A stretch of DNA of 64,000 nt from RGIG2041 sp045578865 (GTDB lineage: Bacteria > Bacillota > Clostridia > UBA1381 > UMGS1253): assembly GCA_045578865.1 (NCBI GenBank), contig JAZNLB010000025.1:1-64000 (forward strand). The letters run 5' to 3'. The notes beneath the pieces were generated by a model. The model saw nothing but the letters and a program-made list of their open reading frames with translations, made no database searches and was not told the DNA's origin. Both the position numbers and the translations under genes were made by a program. Of this stretch, positions 33,335 to 40,717 are shown piece after piece (position 1 is the first letter of the stretch; every line of letters begins with the position of its first letter).

Positions 33335-34211
33335 TTTTAAGTATTATTTATCGCAGGCGCTTCGAAGCGTGTTTCGAAACGGCCTGACCAGCATGACCTC
33401 TATTTTGACCGTAGTGTGTTGTATGATTATTCTGGGGTTATTTTTAACTATTAGTTTGAATGTCAATCATATTGCGCTTCAGTTGGAGCAACAATGCGAG
33501 GTGCAGGCGTTTATTGATGAAACCTATACAAAAAATCAGGTACAGTCTGTGAAAAAGAAAGTGGAAGCGCTTGAAAATATCAGTTCGGTAGAAATTTTCA
33601 GCAAAGAGGATACGCTCGAATACATGCGTGAGCTTTCTGAGGACAACGCCTCGCTATTAGACGGATATGACGGGGAAGATAATCCCTTCCGCGACTCATT
33701 GAAAATCTATTTGGTGGATTTGGAGTATATGACGGATACGATTGCACAAATTTCGGAAGTGGAAGGCGTTGCAGAAGTGTCGGATAAACAGACCATGATG
33801 CAAAATATTTTGACACTCAGTAAGGGCATACGCAATGTGAGTTTTTGGGGAATGCTGTTGCTGTGTCTTGTTTCCGTATTTATCATTGCCAACACCATAA
33901 AGCTTGCCGTATATGCAAGAAGAAAAGAAATCAATGTTATGAAATTTGTCGGCGCAACCGATTGGTTTATCCGTTGGCCATTTATTATTGAAGGCGTTAT
34001 CATCGGCATTTTGGGTGCGCTTGTTGCCTTTGCTCTTGTATCCTGGGGTTATATTGCGCTTTTGGGCACCTCTACTTTGAATGTGGATATGTTTACGCTC
34101 AAATCGTATGGTGAAATATCGTGGACAATGCTTACGATGTTTGTTTCTATCGGCGCTGTAATTGGTGCGCTCGGAAGTGCAATGTCTATTCGTAAGCATC
34201 TGGATGTATAG
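33321..34211 (+). CDS. ftsX: cell division permease FtsX
   Basis: Membrane partner of FtsE. The 296-residue protein has one membrane segment near 20-42, an extracytoplasmic domain (about 45-160) with VQSVKKKVEALENISSVE, and three further segments in the FtsX permease domain (MLLLCLVSVFIIANTIKLAVYARRKE). GTG 33321 lies eight bases after GAGGAGG; the ATG at 33315 is only two bases from it, so GTG is preferred. Confidence 0.93.
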   Translation: MKANNFKYYLSQALRSVFRNGLTSMTSILTVVCCMIILGLFLTISLNVNHIALQLEQQCEVQAFIDETYTKNQVQSVKKKVEALENISSVEIFSKEDTLEYMRELSEDNASLLDGYDGEDNPFRDSLKIYLVDLEYMTDTIAQISEVEGVAEVSDKQTMMQNILTLSKGIRNVSFWGMLLLCLVSVFIIANTIKLAVYARRKEINVMKFVGATDWFIRWPFIIEGVIIGILGALVAFALVSWGYIALLGTSTLNVDMFTLKSYGEISWTMLTMFVSIGAVIGALGSAMSIRKHLDV

Positions 34212-34220
34212 GAGATGGAT

Positions 34221-35378
34221 ATGAAGAATAAAATTGCATCTGTCATTTGTTTGATTGTTGCGATTTGTCTTTGCTTTGCTATTGCCATGCCGGCGATTTT
34301 CGGCATCATTGCTTCGGCAGACGCGTTGCAGGATAAGTACAATCAAAACAATAAGGAACAAGAAAAATTACAACAACAAATCAATCAGAAGAAGAGTGAG
34401 CGTAAGTCAAAGGAAGCGGAAAAAGATCGTATAGACGGTGAAATTGCAACTTTGAATTCGCAGATTGATGCACTCAACCGCAAGATTAACGCAAACAAAG
34501 CGGAAATTGCACAAAAGGAAGAAGAAATCGAAGCGGTCGAAGATAAAATCGAAGAAAGCGACGAATTATTGAAAATGCGCTTGCGCGTGATGTATGAAAA
34601 GGGAAGCGTGTCCTATCTGGAGATTTTGTTTAGCGCAACGAGTTTTTCGGATTTGATGGTGCGTGCGGATATGGTGCAGCAACTTATGGCACACGACAAT
34701 GCGTTAATTGCGGAACTTCAGGATAAGAAAAGTGCTATTCAGGCATCCAAAGCGGAAATTGAGAAGTTTCAGGCAGAAAATGAGCAGGCAAAAGAGGCGA
34801 TTGCCGAGCAGCGTAAGTCGCTCGATGCAAAGAGTGAAAAAAGCCTTGCTTTAATCAACGAACTGCGCTCGGATGAAGCATATCTTGAGGAGCAATATGA
34901 GCAGCGCCAGCGCGAAAATGAAGCGATTTTGCGGGAAATTCGTGCCGCAACACAGGGGAAAAATACAGCTACTTCTACCTATACCGGCGGTCAACTCGGA
35001 TGGCCGTCCACTTTGCGGGGTACAATCACATCTGAATTTGGTGCGCGCACACTGCGCGGTAAGCCGGACAATCATACGGGTATAGATATTGCAGTGCCGA
35101 TGGGCACACCGGTGCTTGCGTGCGAGGATGGCGTGGTGCTTTCGTCCGGTTGGCGAAACGGCGGCTATGGTAATTGTATTACCATCAGTCACGGCTCCAT
35201 TACAACCCTGTATGCACATAACAGTGTGTTACAGGTCAGTGCGGGGCAGACAGTAAAGCGAGGTCAGCAGATTGCGCTTGCCGGCTCTACGGGCAATTCT
35301 ACCGGTCCACATATTCATCTTGGTGTTATCAATAACTCTACGGGAAAATATGAAAATCCGAGACCGTATATATTCTGA
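34221..35378 (+). CDS. M23 peptidase with coiled coil (EnvC/FtsEX partner)
   Basis: A 385-residue exported murein hydrolase or hydrolase activator. An N-terminal hydrophobic segment (about 8-32) ends at a likely signal cleavage site (SADA). Residues about 35-250 form a long coiled coil (EKLQQQINQKKSERKSKE onwards). Residues about 270-385 are an M23/LytM domain with NHTGIDIAVP and HIHLGV, retaining the zinc-binding H-x3-D and H-x-H. Position after ftsEX matches EnvC- or PcsB-like proteins opened by FtsEX. ATG 34221 is six bases after AGGAG; ATG 34215 overlaps it. Terminator follows. Confidence 0.93.
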   Translation: MKNKIASVICLIVAICLCFAIAMPAIFGIIASADALQDKYNQNNKEQEKLQQQINQKKSERKSKEAEKDRIDGEIATLNSQIDALNRKINANKAEIAQKEEEIEAVEDKIEESDELLKMRLRVMYEKGSVSYLEILFSATSFSDLMVRADMVQQLMAHDNALIAELQDKKSAIQASKAEIEKFQAENEQAKEAIAEQRKSLDAKSEKSLALINELRSDEAYLEEQYEQRQRENEAILREIRAATQGKNTATSTYTGGQLGWPSTLRGTITSEFGARTLRGKPDNHTGIDIAVPMGTPVLACEDGVVLSSGWRNGGYGNCITISHGSITTLYAHNSVLQVSAGQTVKRGQQIALAGSTGNSTGPHIHLGVINNSTGKYENPRPYIF

Positions 35379-35397
35379 TACGATAGAATAGACTGAT

Positions 35398-35425
35398 AAG
35401 GACGAATTGTTAATTCGTCCTTTTT
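35398..35425 (+). terminator. terminator after the M23 gene
   Basis: AAGGACGAATT pairs with AATTCGTCCTT (loop GTT), then TTTTT. The next ribosome binding site follows 4 bases later, so the protease gene depends on read-through or an unseen promoter. Confidence 0.88.
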
Positions 35426-35440
35426 GTTGGAGGTTTGATT

Positions 35441-36637
35441 ATGGAATACTCAAAAAAGAAACTAATTATTGCTTGCATCATTTCTGTCTTGGTTACTTTT
35501 GCGGTGACTGTTGTGCTGAGTATTGGTGTATATGAAACGCTTTTGGAACGCACGATTCTGGCAGATGAGAGCAGCGGCGTACTTTCGGAAATCAAAACCT
35601 ACATTGATGCGATGTATTTAAATTCGTATGAGGAAGAAGAGTTGTATGCATCGGCAGCAAAGGGGATGACGGAAGCGCTCGATGCGTACACCAACTACTA
35701 CACACCGACGGAATTTGAGTCCTTTTTAACGGCAACGCGCGGCAGTTATGTTGGTGTTGGCTTGGTACTGTCGCAGATGGAGAGCGGCGAAATTATGATT
35801 TTGCAGGTCTATGAGGACAGTCCGGGTGCGGTGGCCGGTGTGCGCGCAGGCGATATTTTAGTCAGCGTGGACGGTACGGCTTATGATGAACTGGATGCTG
35901 CGGCAACAGCGCTTCGTGGTGATGGAAGTGCACTGCAAGGCGAAGGCAGTATGGTTACTGCGAATTTTAAAAGAGAGGGCATGGTTTATGTAGCATCTAT
36001 GACACGCCGTGCCATTCGCTTGCAAACGGTTCGCTCAAGTATCGAAGACGGTGGCGTAGGTTATTTTAAAATTTCTTCGTTTGACGAAGATACGGATGCG
36101 GAATTTAAAACGCAGTATATGGAGCTTACCAAGCAGGGAATAACGAGTATTCTGCTTGACTTGCGCGACAATGGCGGCGGTGATTTCTACACGGTTTGCC
36201 GACTTGCGGAGATGTTTTTAAAAGAGGGGCAGACGATTGTCTATCGCGAGGATAAATACGGCAAAAGAGAGTATGAGTATGCGAAGGATGGATTTATAGA
36301 TTTGCCCGTGGTGATTTTGGCCAATGAAAACAGTGCAAGTGCATCAGAGGTACTCATCGGTGCGCTTAAAGGGAACGGCAGACTCAAAGCACTGGTCGGA
36401 ACAAATACCTTCGGCAAAGGAATTACGCAAAATGTGTTTCCGCTTCGTCATGGTGGCGGCCTGAGTATTACGGTTGAGCAGTATTATACGCCGGACGATA
36501 AGTGCATCCATGGTGTCGGATTTGCGCCGGATGTGATGGTGGTAACGGGCTTTGCGCCGGGGTATCCTGTGGAGGCGATTGAGCGTGCACAGGATGTGCA
36601 ACTGATTCGGGCATTGACCGTAATAAAAGGACAGTGA
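35441..36637 (+). CDS. C-terminal processing protease (S41, CtpA/CtpB-like)
   Basis: A 398-residue membrane-anchored periplasm-side protease: one N-terminal membrane segment (about 8-28), an S41 N-domain, a PDZ domain (about 95-180; GSYVGVGLVL, AVAGVRAGDILVSVDG), and the S41 catalytic core with serine in NENSASASEV and lysine in TFGKGITQ. Such proteases act in wall metabolism or, as CtpB, in sporulation signalling (SpoIVFA cleavage). Position behind ftsEX and the M23 gene favours a wall role. GGAGG seven bases before ATG 35441. Confidence 0.93.
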   Translation: MEYSKKKLIIACIISVLVTFAVTVVLSIGVYETLLERTILADESSGVLSEIKTYIDAMYLNSYEEEELYASAAKGMTEALDAYTNYYTPTEFESFLTATRGSYVGVGLVLSQMESGEIMILQVYEDSPGAVAGVRAGDILVSVDGTAYDELDAAATALRGDGSALQGEGSMVTANFKREGMVYVASMTRRAIRLQTVRSSIEDGGVGYFKISSFDEDTDAEFKTQYMELTKQGITSILLDLRDNGGGDFYTVCRLAEMFLKEGQTIVYREDKYGKREYEYAKDGFIDLPVVILANENSASASEVLIGALKGNGRLKALVGTNTFGKGITQNVFPLRHGGGLSITVEQYYTPDDKCIHGVGFAPDVMVVTGFAPGYPVEAIERAQDVQLIRALTVIKGQ

Positions 36638-36660
36638 GCAAAACCTCACTGTCCTTATAT
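36627..36660. terminator. bidirectional terminator, overlapping the protease stop
   Basis: AAGGACAGTGAG (36627-36638, containing the TGA stop) pairs with CTCACTGTCCTT (36645-36656); T-rich on both sides. It serves the converging esterase gene as well. Confidence 0.88.
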
Positions 36661-36664
36661 TCGT

Positions 36665-37483
36665 TTATTTGACAAAGTCTATCAGTTTTAGCCATTCATG
36701 GAGCATGCCACTCCAACGAGCGACATAATCGTTTTTCGTATCGCGGCCGTATTTTGGATCGCCATCGGCAAGTCCCAAGCCATGCGGGCCAAACGGGAAG
36801 ATGTGCATCTGCGTTTGAATTTCATATTTACGAAGAGCTTTTGCATAATCCAAACTGTTAATTACGCTTACGCTTCCATCAGAAAAAGTGTGCCAGATAA
36901 AGGCCTTTGGTGTCTTTTCGCTCACGATTAGGTCTGGGCTTAAATCTAAACCGAGTTCTGCGTGGCGCTCGGCAAGCAGATTTTGAGCGCTGCCGATATG
37001 TGTACTGATTGGATCTGAAAGTTTAATAACCGGATAGCACAGAATTTGTGCGTTTGGGATAAAATCTTCGTTGTCGATTTCATCAGAGTCTTCAAACTCA
37101 AGCGGTTCAAAGTAAGTGGAAACAAGGGCAGCGAGGTGACCGCCGGCAGATGAACCCATTACAGCAACCTTGTTTTTGTTTACGCCATACTTATCTGCGA
37201 GCGCACGCACGGTACGAATTGCACGGCGCGCATCTAGAAGCGGCAGGGGAAAACGGTGCGGAGCAACACGGTAGTCACATACAAAGGCGGTAATGCCGAG
37301 TTTGTTTAAAAACAGTGCATAGGCGTCACCTTCATGTGGTGCACGGATGCGATAGCCGCCACCCGGAAAAATCACTACGGCTGCATCGGAGGTTTTGTTT
37401 TCGGGCGTATATACGGATAAGGTTGGCGTTTCCTCGCAAAGTCCGGGTGTATTATTCCAAAGATTTAATGTTTCTGTCAACAT
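36665..37483 (-). CDS. alpha/beta hydrolase (esterase, BD-FAE/acetylesterase-like)
   Basis: A 272-residue hydrolase without signal peptide. HGG-type oxyanion motif appears as FPGGGYR, the nucleophile in MGSSAGGH (GxSxG), the acidic residue in TFSDGSVSV and the histidine in PFGPHGLG. It resembles the esterase/lipase proteins that remove acetyl groups from sugars; substrate unproven. Ribosome binding site AGGAGATG. It is a monocistronic minus-strand gene between two converging or diverging units. Confidence 0.9.
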   Translation of the reverse strand: MLTETLNLWNNTPGLCEETPTLSVYTPENKTSDAAVVIFPGGGYRIRAPHEGDAYALFLNKLGITAFVCDYRVAPHRFPLPLLDARRAIRTVRALADKYGVNKNKVAVMGSSAGGHLAALVSTYFEPLEFEDSDEIDNEDFIPNAQILCYPVIKLSDPISTHIGSAQNLLAERHAELGLDLSPDLIVSEKTPKAFIWHTFSDGSVSVINSLDYAKALRKYEIQTQMHIFPFGPHGLGLADGDPKYGRDTKNDYVARWSGMLHEWLKLIDFVK

Positions 37484-37591
37484 GATTTTAACATCTCCTT
37501 TGAATTGTTTTAAGGATTAAAATTATTATCTCATAAACAGGAGAGAATGTATATATTTTTTTAAAAAACAATATAAAAAATTTAAAAAGGC

Positions 37592-37620
37592 TTGACAGAA
37601 GGGCATTTATATTGTAAAAT
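37592..37620 (+). promoter_or_regulatory. promoter of ylxM-ffh-rpsP-khpA
   Basis: Consensus TTGACA (37592-37597), 17 bases, TAAAAT (37615-37620). Confidence 0.85.
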
Positions 37621-37668
37621 ATCAAATGTGTAAAGCAAAGTACTTTACAGCAAAGCGGAGGTGGGGTT

Positions 37669-38007
37669 ATGGAAAAGCAGCTGCATATCGGCGTTTTGCT
37701 GGATTATTACAAAAGTTTATTGACGGATAAGCAGGCAGAATGCATAGAATTATACTATAACCAGGATTTATCTCTGTATGAGATTTCACAACTTTTAGAT
37801 ATTTCCAGACAGGGTGTGCGCGATAACATTAAGCGCGGCGAAAAGCAACTTTTGGTCTATGAACAGATGCTTTCACTGGCAGGGAAATATGAAGCTATTG
37901 AAGCGGCGTGTGATGAAATTGAAGAAAAACTGCGTGCGCTCAAAGAAACAGACAAGGCAAAAGAGATTTACGATTGCTTGAAAAATATCAGAAAACAGAT
38001 TGGCTGA
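37669..38007 (+). CDS. ylxM: YlxM-family DNA/RNA-binding protein
   Basis: A 112-residue protein with a sigma-70 region 4-like helix-turn-helix (LTDKQAECIELYYNQDLSLYEISQLLDISRQGVRDNIKR) and a helical tail. It is the usual first gene of the ffh operon in Gram-positive bacteria; it may modulate SRP or its transcripts. GCGGAGGTGGGG ahead of ATG 37669. Confidence 0.95.
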   Translation: MEKQLHIGVLLDYYKSLLTDKQAECIELYYNQDLSLYEISQLLDISRQGVRDNIKRGEKQLLVYEQMLSLAGKYEAIEAACDEIEEKLRALKETDKAKEIYDCLKNIRKQIG

Positions 38008-38031
38008 CAATAGATTCGGAAAGGACCTGTT

Positions 38032-39369
38032 ATGGCATTTGAAAGCTTGGGTGAAAAATTAAACGGAATTTTTAAAAAACTGCGCTCCAAGGGTAAAGTT
38101 TCGGAGGCAGATATTAAGGCATCCATGCGTGAAATCAAATTGGCACTTTTAGAAGCGGATGTAAACTTCAAGGTTGTTAAGGAATTTATAGCACGCGTGA
38201 CGGAAAAGGCAAACGGATCGCAGGTGCTTGAAAGCCTAACGCCCGGTCAGCAGATTATTAAAATTGTTAATGAGGAATTGACGGACTTGATGGGCAGTAC
38301 TCAGAGTCGCATCAATTTTTCGAGCAAGGGGCCGACAATTATTATGCTGGTCGGTTTACAGGGCGCAGGTAAGACAACAACTTGTGCAAAACTTGCCTCT
38401 CAGATTAAAAAGCAACACGAAAAAAGACCATTATTGGTTGCCTGTGATGTATATCGTCCGGCGGCGATTAAGCAACTTGAGGTTGTCGGCGCGCAGGTAG
38501 AAATTCCGGTGTTTACCATGGGCGACCAAAAAAGCCCGGTGGATATATCCAAAGCCGCGATTGAACATGCCGTAAAGCATGGTAATGATCCGGTGATTAT
38601 CGATACAGCGGGTCGACTGCATATCAATGAAGAATTGATGAACGAACTGTCCGACATCAAAACGCATGTAAAACCGCATGAGATTTTACTTGTTGTTGAT
38701 GCTATGACCGGTCAGGATGCGGTCAATGTCGCACAGAGTTTTAATGAGCAACTAGGCATTGACGGTGTGATTATGACAAAACTCGATGGTGATGCCCGCG
38801 GCGGTGCGGCGCTTTCTGTGCGGCATGTGACAGGCAAACCGATTAAGTATGTCGGCATGGGTGAAAAACTGACGGATTTAGAGCCTTTCTATCCGGACCG
38901 TATGGCATCTAGAATACTCGGTATGGGCGATGTGCTTACGCTTATTGATAAGGCACAGGCGGCGTTTGATGAAAAACAGGCAGAAGAACTAGAAAGAAAA
39001 CTTGCCAAAGAAGGCATGGATTTGGAAGATTTCTTGGAGCAGCTTCAGCAAATCAAGAAAATGGGGCCATTGGAACAAGTGGTATCCATGTTGCCGGGGG
39101 TGGGCAATAAATTGCCGGCGGGTGTGCAACTTGACGATAAACAACTTGCGCGGCCGGAGGCGATTATCCGCTCTATGACACCGAAGGAGAGAAAGAACCC
39201 ATCCATCATCAATGCCAGTCGCAGACAGCGTATTGCAAAGGGTGCAGGCGTAAGGGTGCAGGATGTTAACGCACTTTTAAAACAGTTTGAACAGATGCGC
39301 CAAATGATGAAACAGTTTAATTCTCCGAAAATGAAAAAGCGCTTAAAGCGCGGTGGTTTTCCGTTTTAA
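38032..39369 (+). CDS. ffh: signal recognition particle protein Ffh
   Basis: GTPase that binds signal sequences with SRP RNA and targets them to FtsY. The 445-residue protein has the N domain (1-90), G domain with GLQGAGKTT (108-116), DTAGRL and TKLDGDARGG, and the methionine-rich M domain (PKERKNPSIINASRRQRIAKGAGV). Ordered between ylxM and rpsP as is typical. Confidence 0.98.
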   Translation: MAFESLGEKLNGIFKKLRSKGKVSEADIKASMREIKLALLEADVNFKVVKEFIARVTEKANGSQVLESLTPGQQIIKIVNEELTDLMGSTQSRINFSSKGPTIIMLVGLQGAGKTTTCAKLASQIKKQHEKRPLLVACDVYRPAAIKQLEVVGAQVEIPVFTMGDQKSPVDISKAAIEHAVKHGNDPVIIDTAGRLHINEELMNELSDIKTHVKPHEILLVVDAMTGQDAVNVAQSFNEQLGIDGVIMTKLDGDARGGAALSVRHVTGKPIKYVGMGEKLTDLEPFYPDRMASRILGMGDVLTLIDKAQAAFDEKQAEELERKLAKEGMDLEDFLEQLQQIKKMGPLEQVVSMLPGVGNKLPAGVQLDDKQLARPEAIIRSMTPKERKNPSIINASRRQRIAKGAGVRVQDVNALLKQFEQMRQMMKQFNSPKMKKRLKRGGFPF

Positions 39370-39425
39370 TTTGTTTATTTTAATGCTTTAAAATAAAAAC
39401 ATAATCTTATGTGGAGGTGAAAATA

Positions 39426-39665
39426 ATGGTAAAAATCAGACTCAAGAGAATGGGTGCGAAGAAGGCTCCGTTTTACAGAATTGTAGTGGCAGATTCCAGA
39501 TATCCGCGTGATGGCAGATTCATCGAGGAAGTTGGTACTTACAACCCGATGGTTGAACCGGCTGCAATCAATGTTGATGTTGAAAAGGCTAAGACTTGGA
39601 TTGCAAATGGCGCACAGCCGACAGATACTGTAAAAGGCCTGCTCAAGAAGGCCAATGTGCTTTAA
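39426..39665 (+). CDS. rpsP: 30S ribosomal protein S16
   Basis: A 79-residue S16 with MVKIRLKRMGAKKAPFYRIV, DSRYPRDGRFIEEVGTYNP and a shortened C-terminus. GGAGGTGA eight bases before ATG 39426; an upstream GTG precedes the ribosome binding site. Confidence 0.98.
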   Translation: MVKIRLKRMGAKKAPFYRIVVADSRYPRDGRFIEEVGTYNPMVEPAAINVDVEKAKTWIANGAQPTDTVKGLLKKANVL

Positions 39666-39679
39666 TCGGAGGAACCGAA

Positions 39680-39910
39680 ATGAAAGAAGTATTAGAAGTT
39701 TTGGCAAAGTCCTTAGTTGAGTATCCGAATGAAGTTTCCGTTACGGAAAGAGAAGATGAAAAGGGTATTATACTTGAACTTCATGTAGCAGAAAGTGACA
39801 TGGGTAAAGTAATCGGTAAGCAAGGCAGAATTGCCAAAGCAATCAGAACCGTTGTAAAGGCAGCAGCAAGCCGTGAAAATAAGCATGTTGTTGTAGATAT
39901 TATCGGTTAA
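39680..39910 (+). CDS. khpA: KH-domain RNA-binding protein KhpA
   Basis: A 76-residue single KH-domain protein (YlqC), with the GxxG loop in VIGKQGRIAKAIRTVVKAA. KhpA forms an RNA-binding dimer with KhpB that affects cell size and division genes. Ribosome binding site GGAGGAA; the gene starts 14 bases after rpsP. In most Firmicutes rimM and trmD follow here; in this window a terminator does. Confidence 0.95.
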   Translation: MKEVLEVLAKSLVEYPNEVSVTEREDEKGIILELHVAESDMGKVIGKQGRIAKAIRTVVKAAASRENKHVVVDIIG

Positions 39911-39941
39911 AAAACAAGGGTGAATTACACCCTTGTTTTTT
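39911..39941 (+). terminator. terminator of the ffh operon
   Basis: AAAACAAGGGTG pairs with CACCCTTGTTTT (loop AATTA), then TTT. The next 60 bases (39942-40001) hold nothing I recognise. Confidence 0.92.
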
Positions 39942-40001
39942 TGTTGGATTATACCGTCTCCTGAATGGACAGGCAATGCCGACGATTACTTTTTAGTATA
40001 G

Positions 40002-40056
40002 AAAAAAACCTCCTATGACAGATTATTCGTTCTGCCATAGGAGGGATCTTTTTTTA
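40002..40056. terminator. bidirectional terminator for the clpE-flavodoxin operon
   Basis: CCTCCTATG (40009-40017) pairs with CATAGGAGG (40036-40044) with an inner CAGA/TCTG helix. On the minus strand the stem is followed by TTTTTTT, on the plus strand by a T-run at 40049-40056. Confidence 0.85.
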
Positions 40057-40092
40057 TTGTCTGTTTTTGCGGTCTTGTGCATTTGATATTAT

Positions 40093-40713
40093 CTATCTTA
40101 TAAAGTTTGTTTTTTGTGGTGCTTCGTAAGTTGGTGCAGTTACACCGGCTTTTTTGCCGGCTTCAATACAAGCAAGTATCCAGGCCATATTCTGCGCTAA
40201 AGTACGCATAGTCTGCATGCCTTCTTTGTCTTGTCTGACCTCGTCCGGTGTGTTGCCGTGTACCATATTCCAGTATTGGGAGGTAACAATCGGCATAGAG
40301 CGGATAGCAAAATATTTGTTTAGTTGGTCAAATGTTGCGGTTGCGCCGCCGCGTCTGCAGCTTGCAATCGCCGCCGCAGGTTTGTTTTGCACAAGAGTAG
40401 AACCTGCATAAAAAGCACGGTCCATAAACGAAGTCAGTGCGCCCGTTGCACCTGCAAAGTGTACCGGAGAACCAAAGATGAAGCCGTCAGCCTCCTTTGC
40501 TTTTTTCAAAAATTCGTTTACAATATCGCCCTGTACGCATTTGCCGAGTTTTTTGCACGCACCGCATCCCATGCAGCCGCCAACGGGACTTGAAGCGATG
40601 TGTAAAATCTCCGCTTCGATACCTTCTTTTTCCAAAACGCTTGCTGCTTCGCAAAGCGCAGTGTATGTACAGCCCTTTTCATGTGGGCTGCCGTTGATGA
40701 GAAGTACTTTCAT
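40093..40713 (-). CDS. flavodoxin-family NAD(P)H-dependent oxidoreductase
   Basis: A 206-residue FMN-binding protein: MKVLLINGSPHEKGCTYTALC (phosphate loop), GCMGCGACKK with a clustered CxxC-x2-C, and SPVHFAGATGALTSFMDR. It belongs to the iron-sulfur flavoprotein/NADPH-dependent FMN reductase group. Substrate unknown. The start ATG at 40713 follows AGAGGTAAG, and it lies four bases after clpE on the same strand, so it is cotranscribed. Confidence 0.88.
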   Translation of the reverse strand: MKVLLINGSPHEKGCTYTALCEAASVLEKEGIEAEILHIASSPVGGCMGCGACKKLGKCVQGDIVNEFLKKAKEADGFIFGSPVHFAGATGALTSFMDRAFYAGSTLVQNKPAAAIASCRRGGATATFDQLNKYFAIRSMPIVTSQYWNMVHGNTPDEVRQDKEGMQTMRTLAQNMAWILACIEAGKKAGVTAPTYEAPQKTNFIR

Positions 40714-40717
40714 AATC

